From Lysinibacillus sp. FJAT-14745 (GTDB lineage Bacteria > Bacillota > Bacilli > Bacillales_A > Planococcaceae), in assembly GCF_001275675.1 (NCBI RefSeq), contig NZ_LITM01000009.1, forward strand, positions 419,141 to 483,140: a DNA stretch of 64,000 nucleotides, in the 5' to 3' direction. Below, piece after piece: positions 27,404 to 39,100 of this stretch. The notes below the pieces were generated by a model that did not search any database, was not told where the DNA came from, and was given only the letters and a program-made list of their open reading frames with translations. Position 1 is the stretch's first letter. Each line of letters starts with the position of its first letter. Position numbers and translations under genes: made by a program.

Positions 27404-28519
27404 TTAGCGCTCGCTGATTGGAACATATTTTTGCATGCCTGGTCCAACATACTCTGCACGAGGACGGATTAGGCGGTTGTTAGCATATTGCTCTAGAATA
27501 TGAGCTACCCAACCAGAAGTACGTGATACTGCGAAAATTGGTGTGAATAGGTCATGATCAATACCTAAAGAATCATACACTGACGCAGAGAAGAAGTCTA
27601 CGTTTGCAGGTAATTTCTTTTGTTCTACGATCATGTCATGGATTTTAACTGACATTTCATAAAGCTCTGGTTTACCAGTTAGCTCAGTTAATTTTTGTGA
27701 CATTACACGTAAGTGTGGTGCACGTGGGTCGCCTTTGCGGTATACGCGGTGACCGAAGCCCATGATTTTTTCTTTGTTGTTTAATTTATTTTGAATATAA
27801 GACTCAACGTTTTCAAGTGAGCCAATTTCAGATAACATTTTCATTACTTGCTCGTTTGCACCACCATGAAGTGGTCCTTTTAATGCACCGATAGCTGCAG
27901 TTACACCAGAATAAACATCTGATAATGTAGCTACACATACACGTGCTGTGAATGTAGATGCATTTAATTCGTGGTCCGCATGTAATACTAATGCTTTGTC
28001 AAATGCTTCAACTTCGATTGCTGCTGGTTCTTCACCTTTAAGCATGTATAAGAAGTTTGCTGCATATCCTAATTCTGGTTTTGGCGCAACTGGCTCTAAA
28101 CCTTTACGAACACGCGCAAATGCAGTAACTACTGTAGCAATTTTAGCTTGTAAACGGATTGCTTTACGATAGTTAGCTTCTGTATCCATAACATCCGCTT
28201 CTTCATCGAATACACCAAGTAAAGATACTGCTGTACGTAGTGCAGCCATTGGATGTACAGTTGACAGTGGGTATGTTTTGAATTGGTCTACAATTGCTTG
28301 CGGAATAGACATGTTGTCTGCCAATTGTTGTTTTAATTCAGCTAGCTCGTCCGCTTTTGGTAAACGAGTATGCCACAATAAATAAATTACCTCTTCGAAT
28401 GACGCGTTCTCTGCTAAATCATCAATGTTGTAACCAACATATGTAAGTGTGTCATCGATAATTGAACTGATTTTAGATTCCGCTGCTACGATACCTTCTA
28501 AACCTTTAGTTGCTGACAT
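27404..28519 (-). CDS. citZ: Citrate synthase
   Basis: Condenses acetyl-CoA with oxaloacetate to citrate. 371 aa, type II short form. Catalytic residues lie in LHADHELNAST and in the GFGHRVYRKGDPRAPHL loop, with the Asp in VDFFSASVYDSLG. Begins MSATKGLEGIVAAESKIS. GGGAG before ATG. First gene of the TCA cluster with a promoter at 28626-28654; divergent from ytvI. Confidence 0.96.
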   Translation of the reverse strand: MSATKGLEGIVAAESKISSIIDDTLTYVGYNIDDLAENASFEEVIYLLWHTRLPKADELAELKQQLADNMSIPQAIVDQFKTYPLSTVHPMAALRTAVSLLGVFDEEADVMDTEANYRKAIRLQAKIATVVTAFARVRKGLEPVAPKPELGYAANFLYMLKGEEPAAIEVEAFDKALVLHADHELNASTFTARVCVATLSDVYSGVTAAIGALKGPLHGGANEQVMKMLSEIGSLENVESYIQNKLNNKEKIMGFGHRVYRKGDPRAPHLRVMSQKLTELTGKPELYEMSVKIHDMIVEQKKLPANVDFFSASVYDSLGIDHDLFTPIFAVSRTSGWVAHILEQYANNRLIRPRAEYVGPGMQKYVPISER

Positions 28520-28625
28520 AAATTATCGCTCCCTCATAATATATTTTTTAGTTGTAAATGCAGTTATTAGCTCACATTTACGTTTTTTGCTCATATGAAC
28601 CATTAAGTTAATCGCTTACATTGCT

Positions 28626-28654
28626 ATTATAATCATTTTTGACAGCTTTGTGAA
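28626..28654 (-). promoter_or_regulatory. Likely sigma-A promoter of citZ
   Basis: Minus strand TTCACA (28649-28654), 17-nt spacer, TATAAT (28626-28631). Perfect -10; the -35 matches 4 of 6. Confidence 0.65.
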
Positions 28655-28770
28655 TGAAAAACCTTCGAATAAAGAAAAAGGCGCACGAGCGATTATAAAT
28701 AAGTTTTAAAGAGATTCTTTTGCACATTTCAATATTAATTTATCATTTGAAACGGGGTGAATTTGTAAAA

Positions 28771-29736
28771 ATGAGGAATATTAAATATTTTTCATACGAA
28801 AGAACTACGAGCGTTTTATTCTTCACATTATATTTGGTAATATTGTGGTTCGTATTACCTGTATCACTGGCGATTTTTTTGTCTTTTTCCACCTATCCTA
28901 TTGTAAAATTTCTTCACTCTTATTGTAGGATTACCTATTGGCTTGCAGCACTTATTGTGGAAGCACTTATACTAGCTTGCATTTTTCTTCTCGTTATCAT
29001 TTCTATAAACAGTATTATTCTTGTCTTCCCTGAAATCAGAGATACATTACAAAATTTCCCGCTTTTCAATGAATATGAATCAATGTTCATCCAAGTTTTA
29101 AAGGAAAAGTCGCTTTCTATTTTCGATTCAATCTTTTTATATACGGCTAATATTTTCCAACTATTGATGAAGCATGTAATTGAAGTATTTATATTCCTTG
29201 TTGCTTATTATTTCGCCCTATTGGAAACTCGTAAATCCCGATATTGGTTTTTTCAATATGTGCCCAAAAAATTCCGCAATGAATGGCAGAAGCATTTTTC
29301 TAAAATTATGCAGCTATTTCATTACTTTTTGTACGTGGAGTTTCAGCTATTCACAATTACACTGCTCATACTTTGTGCAGGATTTATGATTCTCCAATTT
29401 GAACAAGCCATCATTAAAGCTTTTATTGTTGCATTTGCAGATGTACTTCCGTTCTTTGGGATCGGCGTATTTCTAGTACCCATGAGCATTTATTTTTACT
29501 TAAAAGGCAATACCTTTTTATGTGTAGCTATTTTACTTTTGTATCTCTTCGTTCAATTAACAAGGCAGCTAGCTGAATCCATGCTTTGGTCAAATACATT
29601 ACAATTACGTACATTCCACACCTTTTTCATCAGTGCTGCCTCTATTTTATTATTTGGTTTTTACGGCATTTTATTGAGCCCTATATTTTTATTTTTGGCG
29701 GTTAAACTAAAGGATAATGCTATTTTTGAACGATGA
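28771..29736 (+). CDS. ytvI: AI-2E family membrane transporter (YtvI-like)
   Basis: Multi-pass membrane protein of the AI-2E/PerM family; substrate unknown, some relatives act as Na+/H+ antiporters or signal exporters. 321 aa from MRNIKYFSYERTTSV, chosen because GGGGTGA precedes it. About eight hydrophobic segments; conserved FADVLPFFGIG loop and the C-terminal GFYGILLSPIFLFLAV. Converges on fxsA with a 17-nt overlap of the two 3' ends. ytvI, fxsA (ytzA) and pyk are neighbours in B. subtilis too. Confidence 0.85.
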   Translation: MRNIKYFSYERTTSVLFFTLYLVILWFVLPVSLAIFLSFSTYPIVKFLHSYCRITYWLAALIVEALILACIFLLVIISINSIILVFPEIRDTLQNFPLFNEYESMFIQVLKEKSLSIFDSIFLYTANIFQLLMKHVIEVFIFLVAYYFALLETRKSRYWFFQYVPKKFRNEWQKHFSKIMQLFHYFLYVEFQLFTITLLILCAGFMILQFEQAIIKAFIVAFADVLPFFGIGVFLVPMSIYFYLKGNTFLCVAILLLYLFVQLTRQLAESMLWSNTLQLRTFHTFFISAASILLFGFYGILLSPIFLFLAVKLKDNAIFER

Positions 29737-30109
29737 TAAATTGACCTTTTTTCATTTTTTTTCGCATCCAATAATAAAAGATTGGTTGGAACATTTTTCG
29801 AGAAAAAGGCATGAGCAGTAATAAACCAACAAGATCTGTTATAAAACCCGGTAATGTTAAAAGTACACCACCACTGAAATTTAATACTGTGTCAACTAAT
29901 GCTGGCCCCGGAGCTTCTCCGCGTGCTATCGTATTTTTTACCGTTTGTACAGAATTCATACCTTTATTTTTCACTACATAAATACCTATAATACTCGTAG
30001 CGACTATAAGCAATAATGTATTTAGAACACCAATATTTTGACCAATTACTATTAATAACGCCAACTCGGCTAATGCATAGACGATGAAACCAAGAAAAAC
30101 TTTTCTCAT
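29720..30109 (-). CDS. fxsA: FxsA family membrane protein
   Basis: Cytoplasmic membrane protein; E. coli FxsA overproduction alleviates phage T7 exclusion by F plasmid, otherwise role unknown. 129 aa, with hydrophobic N-terminal segments (ALAELALLIVIGQNIGV, LLLIVATSIIGIYVV) and the family core GGVLLTLPGFITDLVGLLLL. The C terminus is basic (MRKKMKKGQ). AGGAGA precedes ATG. A TGAAAC and a CGTA 17 nt apart lie upstream, but a TATAAT lies between them. Confidence 0.9.
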   Translation of the reverse strand: MRKVFLGFIVYALAELALLIVIGQNIGVLNTLLLIVATSIIGIYVVKNKGMNSVQTVKNTIARGEAPGPALVDTVLNFSGGVLLTLPGFITDLVGLLLLMPFSRKMFQPIFYYWMRKKMKKGQFIIVQK

Positions 30110-30278
30110 ATTTTTCTCCTTTCTATCTAAAAAAGCTATACCTTTTATACGTTATTATAGCCCATTAAGTTTCATTTTAAAAATAGTGGGTTCTATTTAA
30201 AGAGATGTGACGCTTTGTTAAAACATTGATTAATCTAGGCAAAATATATGCAATTTAGGATCATCACCAAAACGTGTG

Positions 30279-30410
30279 GTTGATTTCCGTTCCGACTGGG
30301 CGCTTTCCTGGGGGCGTCCGATGAGCCGCTTCACTCGCGCTGCTCGCTCCAGGGTCTCATCTGTGACGCTAATCCCCAAGGAGTCGCCCAGTCTCCACTC
30401 CAATCAACTT
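30279..30410 (+). repeat. Family 1 hairpin repeat, copy R6 (minimal subfamily A)
   Basis: GTTGATTTCCGTTCCGACTG at the left, CTCCACTCCAATCAAC at the right. The arms pair through GTTGATT, ACTGGGCG, CTTGGGG-like and GATGAG blocks. The short loop (CACTCGCGCTGCTCGCTCC) has no module. Useful as the type copy. Confidence 0.9.
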
Positions 30411-30486
30411 ATTTACATAGTATACGTTTTATCAAAAGTCATCCACGACTTTTAGTGATGAACCACAATTTACCTCTTTTTATAAG

Positions 30487-30520
30487 AAAAGCTCTAGTGC
30501 AAATAGTTGCACTAGAGCTT
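30487..30520 (-). terminator. Terminator of pfkA-pyk
   Basis: Perfect stem AAGCTCTAGTGCAA/TTGCACTAGAGCTT with T run in the leftward direction, about 12 nt after the pyk stop. Confidence 0.9.
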
Positions 30521-30531
30521 TATATTATAGA

Positions 30532-32292
30532 TTAAAGTACACTTGCATGCCCTTTGTAAATTACTCCTGTTTCAGCATCCATTGTAATTTCTTGACCGTG
30601 GCGAATCAATGTAGTGGCTTCTTTTACTCCGACGATAACAGGGATACCAAGGCTTAGTCCTACAACTGCTGCATGACTTGTTAGCCCGCCCTCCTCTGTA
30701 ATCAGACCCACACAATTTTCAATTGCTGGCATCATATCACGATCTGAGCCAAGCGTTACTAAAATGCATCCGTCTGTATCATATGCTAGTGCCTCTGCTG
30801 CATTTTTTGCAACAACTGTTTTTCCTACTACTGAAGCTTTACCGATCCCTTGACCACGAGCTAATAAATCTCCAATGATGTGTACCTTCATTAAGTTAGT
30901 AGTACCCGCTTCACCTACTGGTACACCTGCTGTAATGACAACTGCATCACCGTGCGTTACAAAGCCATGCTTCAAGCTTTCATCAACAGCTAGTTCTAAA
31001 ATTTCATCTGTTGTCGTAACTCGTTGACAAGCAACTGGGTTTACACCCCAAACTAGTGTTAATGCATGAGCTGTATTAGTAGAACCTGTTACAGCGACAA
31101 TCGGTACACCTGGGCGATATTTTGCAATCATTCTAGCTGTGTTACCACTTTCTGTTGGTGCTAGTACTGCCTTTACACCTAAGTTAATCGAAGTGTATGC
31201 TACAGCTTGAGAAATCGCCTCAGTCATATTTGCCTCTTTTTCACGACTACGTGTAGAGACGATTGCCTTATAGTCTAATGAATTTTCTGTACGCTGTGCG
31301 ATTTTATTCATTGTTTGTACGGACTCTACTGGATAAAGCCCTGCTGCTGTTTCACCAGACAGCATAATTGCATCTGTACCATCGATAATTGCGTTTGCTA
31401 CGTCACTAGCCTCTGCTCGTGTTGGTCGTGGATTACGCTGCATCGAATCTAACATTTGTGTAGCTGTAATAACTGGTTTACCTACTTGATTACATTTTAA
31501 AATTAATTTCTTTTGTACAAGTGGTACTTCTTCTGCTGGGATTTCTACACCGAGGTCACCACGTGCTACCATTAATCCATCTGAAACCAAGATGATTTCA
31601 TCGATATTATCGACACCCTCTTGGTTCTCGATTTTCGGGATAATTTGAATGTGGCTACCACCATTTTGTTCAAGTAATTCTCGAATTTCTAGAACGTCCT
31701 TTGCTCGACGAACGAACGAGGCTGCAATAAAATCAACACCTTGTTTAATACCGAATAGAATATCCTGTGCATCTTTTTCTGTAATTCCAGGAAGCTGTAC
31801 AGAAACACCCGGCACGTTAACACCCTTTTTATTTTTTAAGACACCTGCATTTTCAACAATTGTATGAATAAGACCTTTTTCCATATCTTTTGCTAATACA
31901 CGTAATTGAATAAGTCCATCATCTAATAAAATAATCGAGTTTTGCTCAACGTCCTCGATTAAACGATCGTACGTTACAGAGAAGCTTGCCTCTGTTCCTT
32001 CAACCTCAGTCATTGAAATATCAATTACTTGCCCTGCCGCTAAATGCAATTCTCCGTTTTTCATATTATGTGTACGAATTTCAGGGCCTTTTGTGTCGAG
32101 TAAAATCCCAACTGGTTTACCTAATTTTTGTGCTACTTCACGAATTAAATTAATACGTACTTCATGTTCCTCATGAGAACCATGCGAAAAGTTTAAGCGG
32201 GCAACATTCATACCTGCTTCAATTAGTTTCTCTAAAATTTCTGTTGACTCACTTGCTGGACCAATTGTACATACGATTTTTGTTTTTCTCAT
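30532..32292 (-). CDS. pyk: Pyruvate kinase with C-terminal PEP-utiliser domain
   Basis: Final glycolytic step, PEP plus ADP to pyruvate plus ATP. 586 aa: catalytic barrel ([10 protein letters not shown]; metal/substrate segment [19 protein letters not shown]), C-terminal allosteric domain, then the extra domain typical of Bacillaceae with [13 protein letters not shown], homologous to the PEP-utilising swivelling domain. Starts 27 nt after the pfkA stop. The extra domain's catalytic-type TSH is retained although it is not known to be needed for activity. Confidence 0.97.
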   Translation of the reverse strand: MRKTKIVCTIGPASESTEILEKLIEAGMNVARLNFSHGSHEEHEVRINLIREVAQKLGKPVGILLDTKGPEIRTHNMKNGELHLAAGQVIDISMTEVEGTEASFSVTYDRLIEDVEQNSIILLDDGLIQLRVLAKDMEKGLIHTIVENAGVLKNKKGVNVPGVSVQLPGITEKDAQDILFGIKQGVDFIAASFVRRAKDVLEIRELLEQNGGSHIQIIPKIENQEGVDNIDEIILVSDGLMVARGDLGVEIPAEEVPLVQKKLILKCNQVGKPVITATQMLDSMQRNPRPTRAEASDVANAIIDGTDAIMLSGETAAGLYPVESVQTMNKIAQRTENSLDYKAIVSTRSREKEANMTEAISQAVAYTSINLGVKAVLAPTESGNTARMIAKYRPGVPIVAVTGSTNTAHALTLVWGVNPVACQRVTTTDEILELAVDESLKHGFVTHGDAVVITAGVPVGEAGTTNLMKVHIIGDLLARGQGIGKASVVGKTVVAKNAAEALAYDTDGCILVTLGSDRDMMPAIENCVGLITEEGGLTSHAAVVGLSLGIPVIVGVKEATTLIRHGQEITMDAETGVIYKGHASVL

Positions 32293-32319
32293 TTTCTGCC
32301 CACTCCGTTTTATAACAAA

Positions 32320-33309
<990 letters not shown>

Positions 33310-33377
33310 TCACATTAACATGAAAAAACAAACTATGTAAGAGTTCTAAGGCTAGAAAAACATAACTTTTACATAAA

Positions 33378-33415
33378 AAATAAAAAGAATGCGTTTTCAC
33401 ACACTCTTTTTATTT
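33378..33415 (-). terminator. Terminator of accD-accA
   Basis: Leftward AAATAAAAAGAGTGTG/CGCATTCTTTTTATTT with T-rich tail, between accA and pfkA. Confidence 0.6.
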
Positions 33416-33554
33416 GAAAACATCCGAAATTTAACATTTATTCAATATATTTTCATTATTTTCCACGCTATTTACTCTAGGTTTTTTTGAATGTAAAACA
33501 CAATTTTTAACTATTTTCGAGCAAATTTACATATCTAAAAACCTAAAACTGTAT

Positions 33555-34511
33555 TTAAGCCTCTGTATATTGTCCAATCTTTCTGAATTTCTCATAACGG
33601 TCTTCAATTAATTGTTCGCCATTTAAAGAATTTAATACTTTTAGTGTGTCACTTATACATTCTTTTATACAAAGTGCTTGCTTCGCTACATTGCGATGAG
33701 CTCCACCAGTTATTTCAGGGATAATTCCATCAATAACGCCAAGCTCTTTTAAGTCAGGTGCTGTTATACGCATTGCTTCTGCTGCTTGCTTTGCTAGGCT
33801 ACCATCACGCCATAAAATAGACGCAGCTCCTTCTGGCGAAATAACCGAATACGTTGAGTTTTCTAACATAAAGACTCGATTCGCTACACCTAGTGCAAGT
33901 GCACCACCGCTTCCGCCTTCCCCAATAACAATGCTAATAATTGGGACTGTTAGACCCGCCATTTCGACGAGATTTCTAGCGATTGCTTCACTTTGGCCGC
34001 GTTCCTCTGCAGCCTTACCTGGATAAGCACCTTTCGTATCAATAAAACAAATAATTGGGCGCTTAAATTTCTCAGCCTGCTTCATTAAGCGTAATGCCTT
34101 ACGATATCCTTCAGGATGGGGCATTCCAAAATTACGACGAATGTTTTCTTTAGTTGATTTTCCACGTTGATGTCCAATAATTGTTACTGGCTGTCCTTCA
34201 AAGAGAGCAATTCCTGCAAGAATAGCCGCATCATCAGCAAACGTACGGTCTCCATGTAATTCTATAAAGTTTTCGCACATAGCTTCTATATATTGTAATG
34301 TTGTTGGTCGTTCAGGATGTCTAGCAACCTGTACACGATCCCACGGCTTCATATTGGCATAAATAGATTCTTCTAGCTGTGTTAGGCGTGTTTCAAGCTT
34401 TTCAATTTCACCTGTCATATCTACTTCTGCTTCGGTAGCAATTTTTTTTAACTCATCAATTTTTCCACGTAATTGTACTACTGGTTCTTCAAAAGCCAAA
34501 TTTTTAGACAT
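33555..34511 (-). CDS. accA: Acetyl-CoA carboxylase carboxyltransferase subunit alpha
   Basis: Transfers carboxyl from carboxybiotin to acetyl-CoA, with AccD. 318 aa. Begins with the helical region [20 protein letters not shown]; core text [36 protein letters not shown] and [17 protein letters not shown], the oxyanion and substrate loops. ATG lies inside the accD end (8-nt overlap), giving equimolar coupling. Last gene of gntR-accD-accA. Confidence 0.97.
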   Translation of the reverse strand: MSKNLAFEEPVVQLRGKIDELKKIATEAEVDMTGEIEKLETRLTQLEESIYANMKPWDRVQVARHPERPTTLQYIEAMCENFIELHGDRTFADDAAILAGIALFEGQPVTIIGHQRGKSTKENIRRNFGMPHPEGYRKALRLMKQAEKFKRPIICFIDTKGAYPGKAAEERGQSEAIARNLVEMAGLTVPIISIVIGEGGSGGALALGVANRVFMLENSTYSVISPEGAASILWRDGSLAKQAAEAMRITAPDLKELGVIDGIIPEITGGAHRNVAKQALCIKECISDTLKVLNSLNGEQLIEDRYEKFRKIGQYTEA

Positions 34512-35352
34512 GTTGCACGCCGCCTTTCGTATGCATTTTTACAAGTACTGTTACTTGGTTTCGTAAATCATTTCGATGGAAGATTGCATCAAGCTGACCA
34601 TGCTCTAGTAAAAATTCTGCAGTCTGGAAATCATTTGGTAGTTTTTCTCTAACTGTTTCTTCAATTACACGACGACCAGCAAAGCCAATTAAAGCTTGTG
34701 GTTCAGCAATATTAATATCCCCAACAGAGGCAAAGCTTGCCGAAACACCACCTGTTGTCGGATGCGTTAGTATTGAAATAAACAATAATCCTTCATTACT
34801 ATGACGTTTTAACGCCACACTCGTTTTTGCCATTTGCATTAATGATAGTACGCCTTCTTGCATACGCGCTCCACCACTTGCAGTAAAGATAATAAACGGT
34901 ACACGTAATTCAGTAGCTTTTTCAACAGCACGTGTGATTTTTTCTCCGACAACCGAGCCCATTGAACCCATGCGGAAATGAGAATCCATAATTGCTACTA
35001 CAATTTCTTCTCCATCAAGTGTACCTAATCCTGTCAGAACAGCTTCGTTTAATCCCGTTTTTTGTTGATCGACTGAAATTTTTTCAACATAAGCAGGGAA
35101 ATTAAGCGGATTGCTTGTTTGTAAATGATCATCCATTGAAACAAATGAACCTTCATCTAAGAAATATGCTACGCGCTCCTGTGCAGTCATTTTGAAATGA
35201 TGACCGCATTTTGTACATACTTTATGATTTTTTTCTAATTCCTTCGTTAATTGAATATGACGGCATTCTGGACATTTTGTCATCAGTCCTTCTGGAAATC
35301 CCTTCTCTTGTCCGTCTTCTTTCTTTTTGCTAAATAAGCTGCGTATTGCCAT
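34504..35352 (-). CDS. accD: Acetyl-CoA carboxylase carboxyltransferase subunit beta
   Basis: Beta half of the carboxyltransferase that makes malonyl-CoA. 282 aa. Four-Cys zinc ribbon Cys27, Cys30, Cys46, Cys49; crotonase-like core with [18 protein letters not shown] and [19 protein letters not shown] precedes ATG. Lies 21 nt after the gntR stop, so the regulator and the enzyme probably share a transcript. Confidence 0.97.
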   Translation of the reverse strand: MAIRSLFSKKKEDGQEKGFPEGLMTKCPECRHIQLTKELEKNHKVCTKCGHHFKMTAQERVAYFLDEGSFVSMDDHLQTSNPLNFPAYVEKISVDQQKTGLNEAVLTGLGTLDGEEIVVAIMDSHFRMGSMGSVVGEKITRAVEKATELRVPFIIFTASGGARMQEGVLSLMQMAKTSVALKRHSNEGLLFISILTHPTTGGVSASFASVGDINIAEPQALIGFAGRRVIEETVREKLPNDFQTAEFLLEHGQLDAIFHRNDLRNQVTVLVKMHTKGGVQHV

Positions 35353-35373
35353 GTTCGACTCCCCCTTTGTTGT

Positions 35374-36015
35374 CTAAATACTTTGTACAGTCTTCATCCA
35401 TTGCTCGTAGGCTTTTAATGCTTCTCTCTCATAGCCAAGCTGCATCGATTTCAACATAGTTTGAATTTGTAATTTTTCATCTTCAGTTGAGTTTCGATTT
35501 AAACGGTCACCATCATAAGCTGCTAATTGAAACCAGATTTTCAATGAAAGACGATTTCCTGACGTGATTAATATTTCTCGTAAAACACTTAGACAATTAA
35601 TCGTACCTTCTATCTCTAGCTTTACAAAAAAACTGTCCCACACAGGTAGTGTTCGCAGAATCTCTGTACAACTTATTACGCGAATTGCTTCCTTTTCATG
35701 AATATGTCGCGTTAATTCGACATCCTTTTTCGATTTTTCATCTTCTAATATAAACATCGACAGTATTTCTACGAGCTGATGTTTATGTGTTGAAGCTAGA
35801 AAAGTACCTCCACCATGTCTCGTTTCAATAAGACCTAACAATTCTAAGCTACGCAACGCCTCTCTCACAGAGGATCGCCCGACACCTAGACGCTCTGAAA
35901 GGACTCGTTCGGAAGGTAATTTTTCACCAGCCTGGATTTTTTCCATTTTAATAAGTTGACGTAGTTGTTGGACGATTTCTAAAAACACTTTCTTTTGCTC
36001 AGTTTTTTTATCCAT
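35374..36015 (-). CDS. FadR-type GntR family regulator
   Basis: Winged-helix regulator, 213 aa from MDKKTEQKKVFLEIV (GAGGAG 7-8 nt before). HTH text GEKLPSERVLSERLGVGRSSVREALRSLELLGLI is spread over residues about 30-65; the C-terminal helical effector domain is of the FCD kind but weak in metal ligands. A perfect 23-bp palindrome with core TGGTCTGACCA lies 19 nt upstream, the half-site layout used by FadR/PdhR/LldR proteins, so autorepression is likely. Position before accD suggests control of fatty-acid initiation. Effector unknown. Confidence 0.88.
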   Translation of the reverse strand: MDKKTEQKKVFLEIVQQLRQLIKMEKIQAGEKLPSERVLSERLGVGRSSVREALRSLELLGLIETRHGGGTFLASTHKHQLVEILSMFILEDEKSKKDVELTRHIHEKEAIRVISCTEILRTLPVWDSFFVKLEIEGTINCLSVLREILITSGNRLSLKIWFQLAAYDGDRLNRNSTEDEKLQIQTMLKSMQLGYEREALKAYEQWMKTVQSI

Positions 36016-36033
36016 ACGATCAACTCCTCTTAT

Positions 36034-36056
36034 AAAAAGTGGTCTGACCACTTTTT
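36034..36056. promoter_or_regulatory. GntR operator palindrome
   Basis: Arms AAAAAGTGGTC (36034-36044) and GACCACTTTTT (36046-36056) around one central base. It is 11/11 symmetrical. A promoter-like TTTACT, 17 nt, TAAGCT lies just upstream on the minus strand, putting the palindrome near or shortly after the transcription start. Confidence 0.8.
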
Positions 36057-36097
36057 GACGTTGACTCTAGCTTACAAAATAATTATTAAAAAGTAAA

Positions 36098-36127
36098 GAA
36101 AAAACTGCATAGCAAATCTATGCAGTT
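36098..36127 (-). terminator. Terminator of dnaE
   Basis: Leftward AAACTGCATAGATTTGC/TATGCAGTTTTTTC: perfect 8-9 bp stem and T run just past the dnaE stop. Confidence 0.88.
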
Positions 36128-36146
36128 TCTAAAATCTTCTTCAATT

Positions 36147-39100
36147 TCATATTTTTTTCGTCGTTTGTGCATGTTTTACTTTCACTTGTGGTTTACCAAA
36201 GCGCCTTTCAAGCGTTCCCTCAATATAAAGCAATTCATCTTCTAGTAACAGCTCTTGAACAAGATGAAAAACCTGTGGGAATAAGGTTACAGATACCGTT
36301 CCAAACTCATCCTGAAGCTGAACAAAGGCCATTTGCTCACCTTTTTTTGTGCGTATTTTTTTTACTTCTTCTATGATGCCAATCATTTTCACATACGTTC
36401 CCTCACGAGCATGCTTTAACTCTCGGCACGTACTATTTACTTCATTCCAAAAAGCTCTTTCCTCTGAAACCGGATGTGCTGATATATAAAATCCAAGACT
36501 TTCCTTCTCACGCAGTAATTTTTCCTTTTGGGACATCTCTTCTACTTCCATATATTTTGGCTTACCAAAACTAAAAGCAGTAGCCGATGCTATATCAATA
36601 TCCTCAGTTGGTCTCAGCAGTTCAGCATGCTTTAAGGCTGCCTCCAATGTTGCTATTAGGACAGCACGATCTTTCCCTATATAATCGAGAGCCCCAGCGA
36701 AAATTAAAGACTCCATTATTTTTGGTTTAAAATGCTGTGCACTTAAGGCAACTGCCAAATCAAATAAATTATCAAATGCTTCTGTATTCGTTTGGCGTAA
36801 GGCATTAACTGTCTCTATAAATGTATAGGGTACACCCTTTATTCCAGATAAGCTATAGCGAACTCCATCCTTTTCAACCGTAAAAAATTTCGTACTATGT
36901 TTTAATGAAGGTGGGTAAAACGGAATCCCTTTCTCTTTTGCCTCACTCACAAACTGCTGAATTTTTTCCACATTACCTGTTGCATTGGATAATAGTGCTG
37001 CATAAAAACTTAGTGGGAAGTGTGCCTTTAAATATGCCATTTGATAGGAAATAACACTGTATGCGACAGCATGGCTTTTAGGGAAACCATAGTCTGCAAA
37101 ACGTACAATTAATGCATACACTTCTTCAGCCACTCGAATGTCAAAGCCTTGCTGCATTGCTCCATTGACAAATGCAGTACGTTGCTCCTCTAAAATTTGA
37201 CGATTTTTTTTACTTACCGCTCGGCGCAATAAATCCGCTTGTCCCATCGTAAAACCAGCCATCACCGAAGCAATTTGCATGATCTGCTCTTGATAAACTA
37301 TGACACCAAATGTCTCCCGTAAAATGGGCTCTAAAGCTGGATGTGGCATAGTAACCGATTCCCTACCTGCTTTTCGTCTTGCATATACAGGAATAAAATC
37401 CATCGGACCAGGACGATACAAGGCATTGATTGCCACTATATCTAAAAAATTGGTTGGATGTATATCCCTTAAAGCTTGCTTCATACCTTCAGATTCTAAT
37501 TGAAAAATGCCTAATGTATCTCCCTTTTGAAGCAGCTGAAATGTCTTTTCATCTTGCATCGGAATAAGCTCAAACTCTATCCATGGGCCACCTGCTTTAT
37601 AAATGGACCATCGTACCTGCTCTAATATTGTCAGATTGCGCAAACCTAAAAAATCCATTTTGACAAGGCCACAAGCTTCTACATCCCCCATTGGCCATTG
37701 CGTACAATATATTCCGTCATGTCCCTCTTCAATCGGTATCGTATTGACTAATGGTGAGGGTGACAGCACAATTCCTGCCGCATGAGTGGAAGAATTTCTT
37801 GGTAACCCTTCAAGTTTTAACGCCACCTCAAACCAACGACGATGTTTTTCATCCTCAGCTAACCAGCCTTGTAAGCCTTGTGATTCGGCTACTGCTTTTT
37901 GCAATGTTATTCCAGGTTTATTTGGAATCATTTTTGAGATTTTCTCCAACGTTTCAGCGTCAAAACCAAAAACACGAGCAACATCTCTAGCAACTGCCTT
38001 AGCAGATAAAGTGCCAAACGTAATAATTTGCGCCACATTTGCCTTTCCATATTTTTGAGTAACATATTGGATGACTCTTTGTCTTTTACTGTCGACAAAA
38101 TCGATATCTATATCTGGCAGTGTGACACGTTCAGGGTTTAAAAAGCGTTCAAATAATAAGCCGTAAGCTAATGGATCTACTTGTGTAATGGATAAGCTAT
38201 AAGCCACAAGAGAACTAGCTGATGAACCACGACCTGGGCCTGTTAAAATACGATTTTCTTTAGCAAAATGCATAAAATCTGCAACAATTAAAAAATAATC
38301 TGCATAGCCCATTGAACAAATAATTTCAAGCTCGTATTGAAGTCGCTCCCGATAAACTTGAGGAATTTCTGTTTGCTTTAAACGTTCTGCTAATCCTGCA
38401 AAAGTCTCTTTAACGAGCAAGCTTTCGGCTGTTTCACCTGTTGGCACAGGAAATTTAGGCATTTGTACGTGCATTTCAGGAATTTCCGCCATACAGCTAG
38501 CTAGCATCGTTGCACTAGACTCAAGCCATTCTGGATGATCCGCAAACCAACTTCGCCATTCCTCTTCCGTGGGAGCGAAATAACCTTGTAAATGGGCTGA
38601 TAGCATTGTATCGGTAAGCTTTTCACCTGAATCTATTGCTCTTGCAACCTCAAAGGCAAAATGATCTTCTGGACGTAAAAAATAGCAGCTCTGAGAGGCA
38701 ACCATCGTTATGTTCATAGTTTCACACCATGCTACATACGAATCTTCTTTTTCAGTTATCATTCCTGCAGGTCTTGCTATACCCATAAATAAATGTTTAC
38801 CAAATACCTTGTTTAGAGCACTTGCTACTTCAAACCAATCCTCAATTTCTATTAAATCATCCGAAGAAAGTAATGCCACACAGCCCGCTGCATATCCTTC
38901 AAGCCATTTCCATGGAAGTGCATCATCCTCTCTAATCGAAACAGCACTACTAATCTTTAATAGATGTTGGTAACCTTCTTGTGTCTGAGCATACAGCACA
39001 AGTGGAACCTTTCTTTCTTGCCACTGAACATTGATCGTGAGCCCTAATACAGCATGAATATTCGCTTGCTGCAATGCTTTACAAAAAGGCAAAAGCCCGT

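Noticed and set aside
28748-28770. Sigma-W-type promoter before ytvI (TGAAAC at 28748)
   Set aside because: No CGTA at 16-17 nt; the hexamer overlaps the ribosome-site region.
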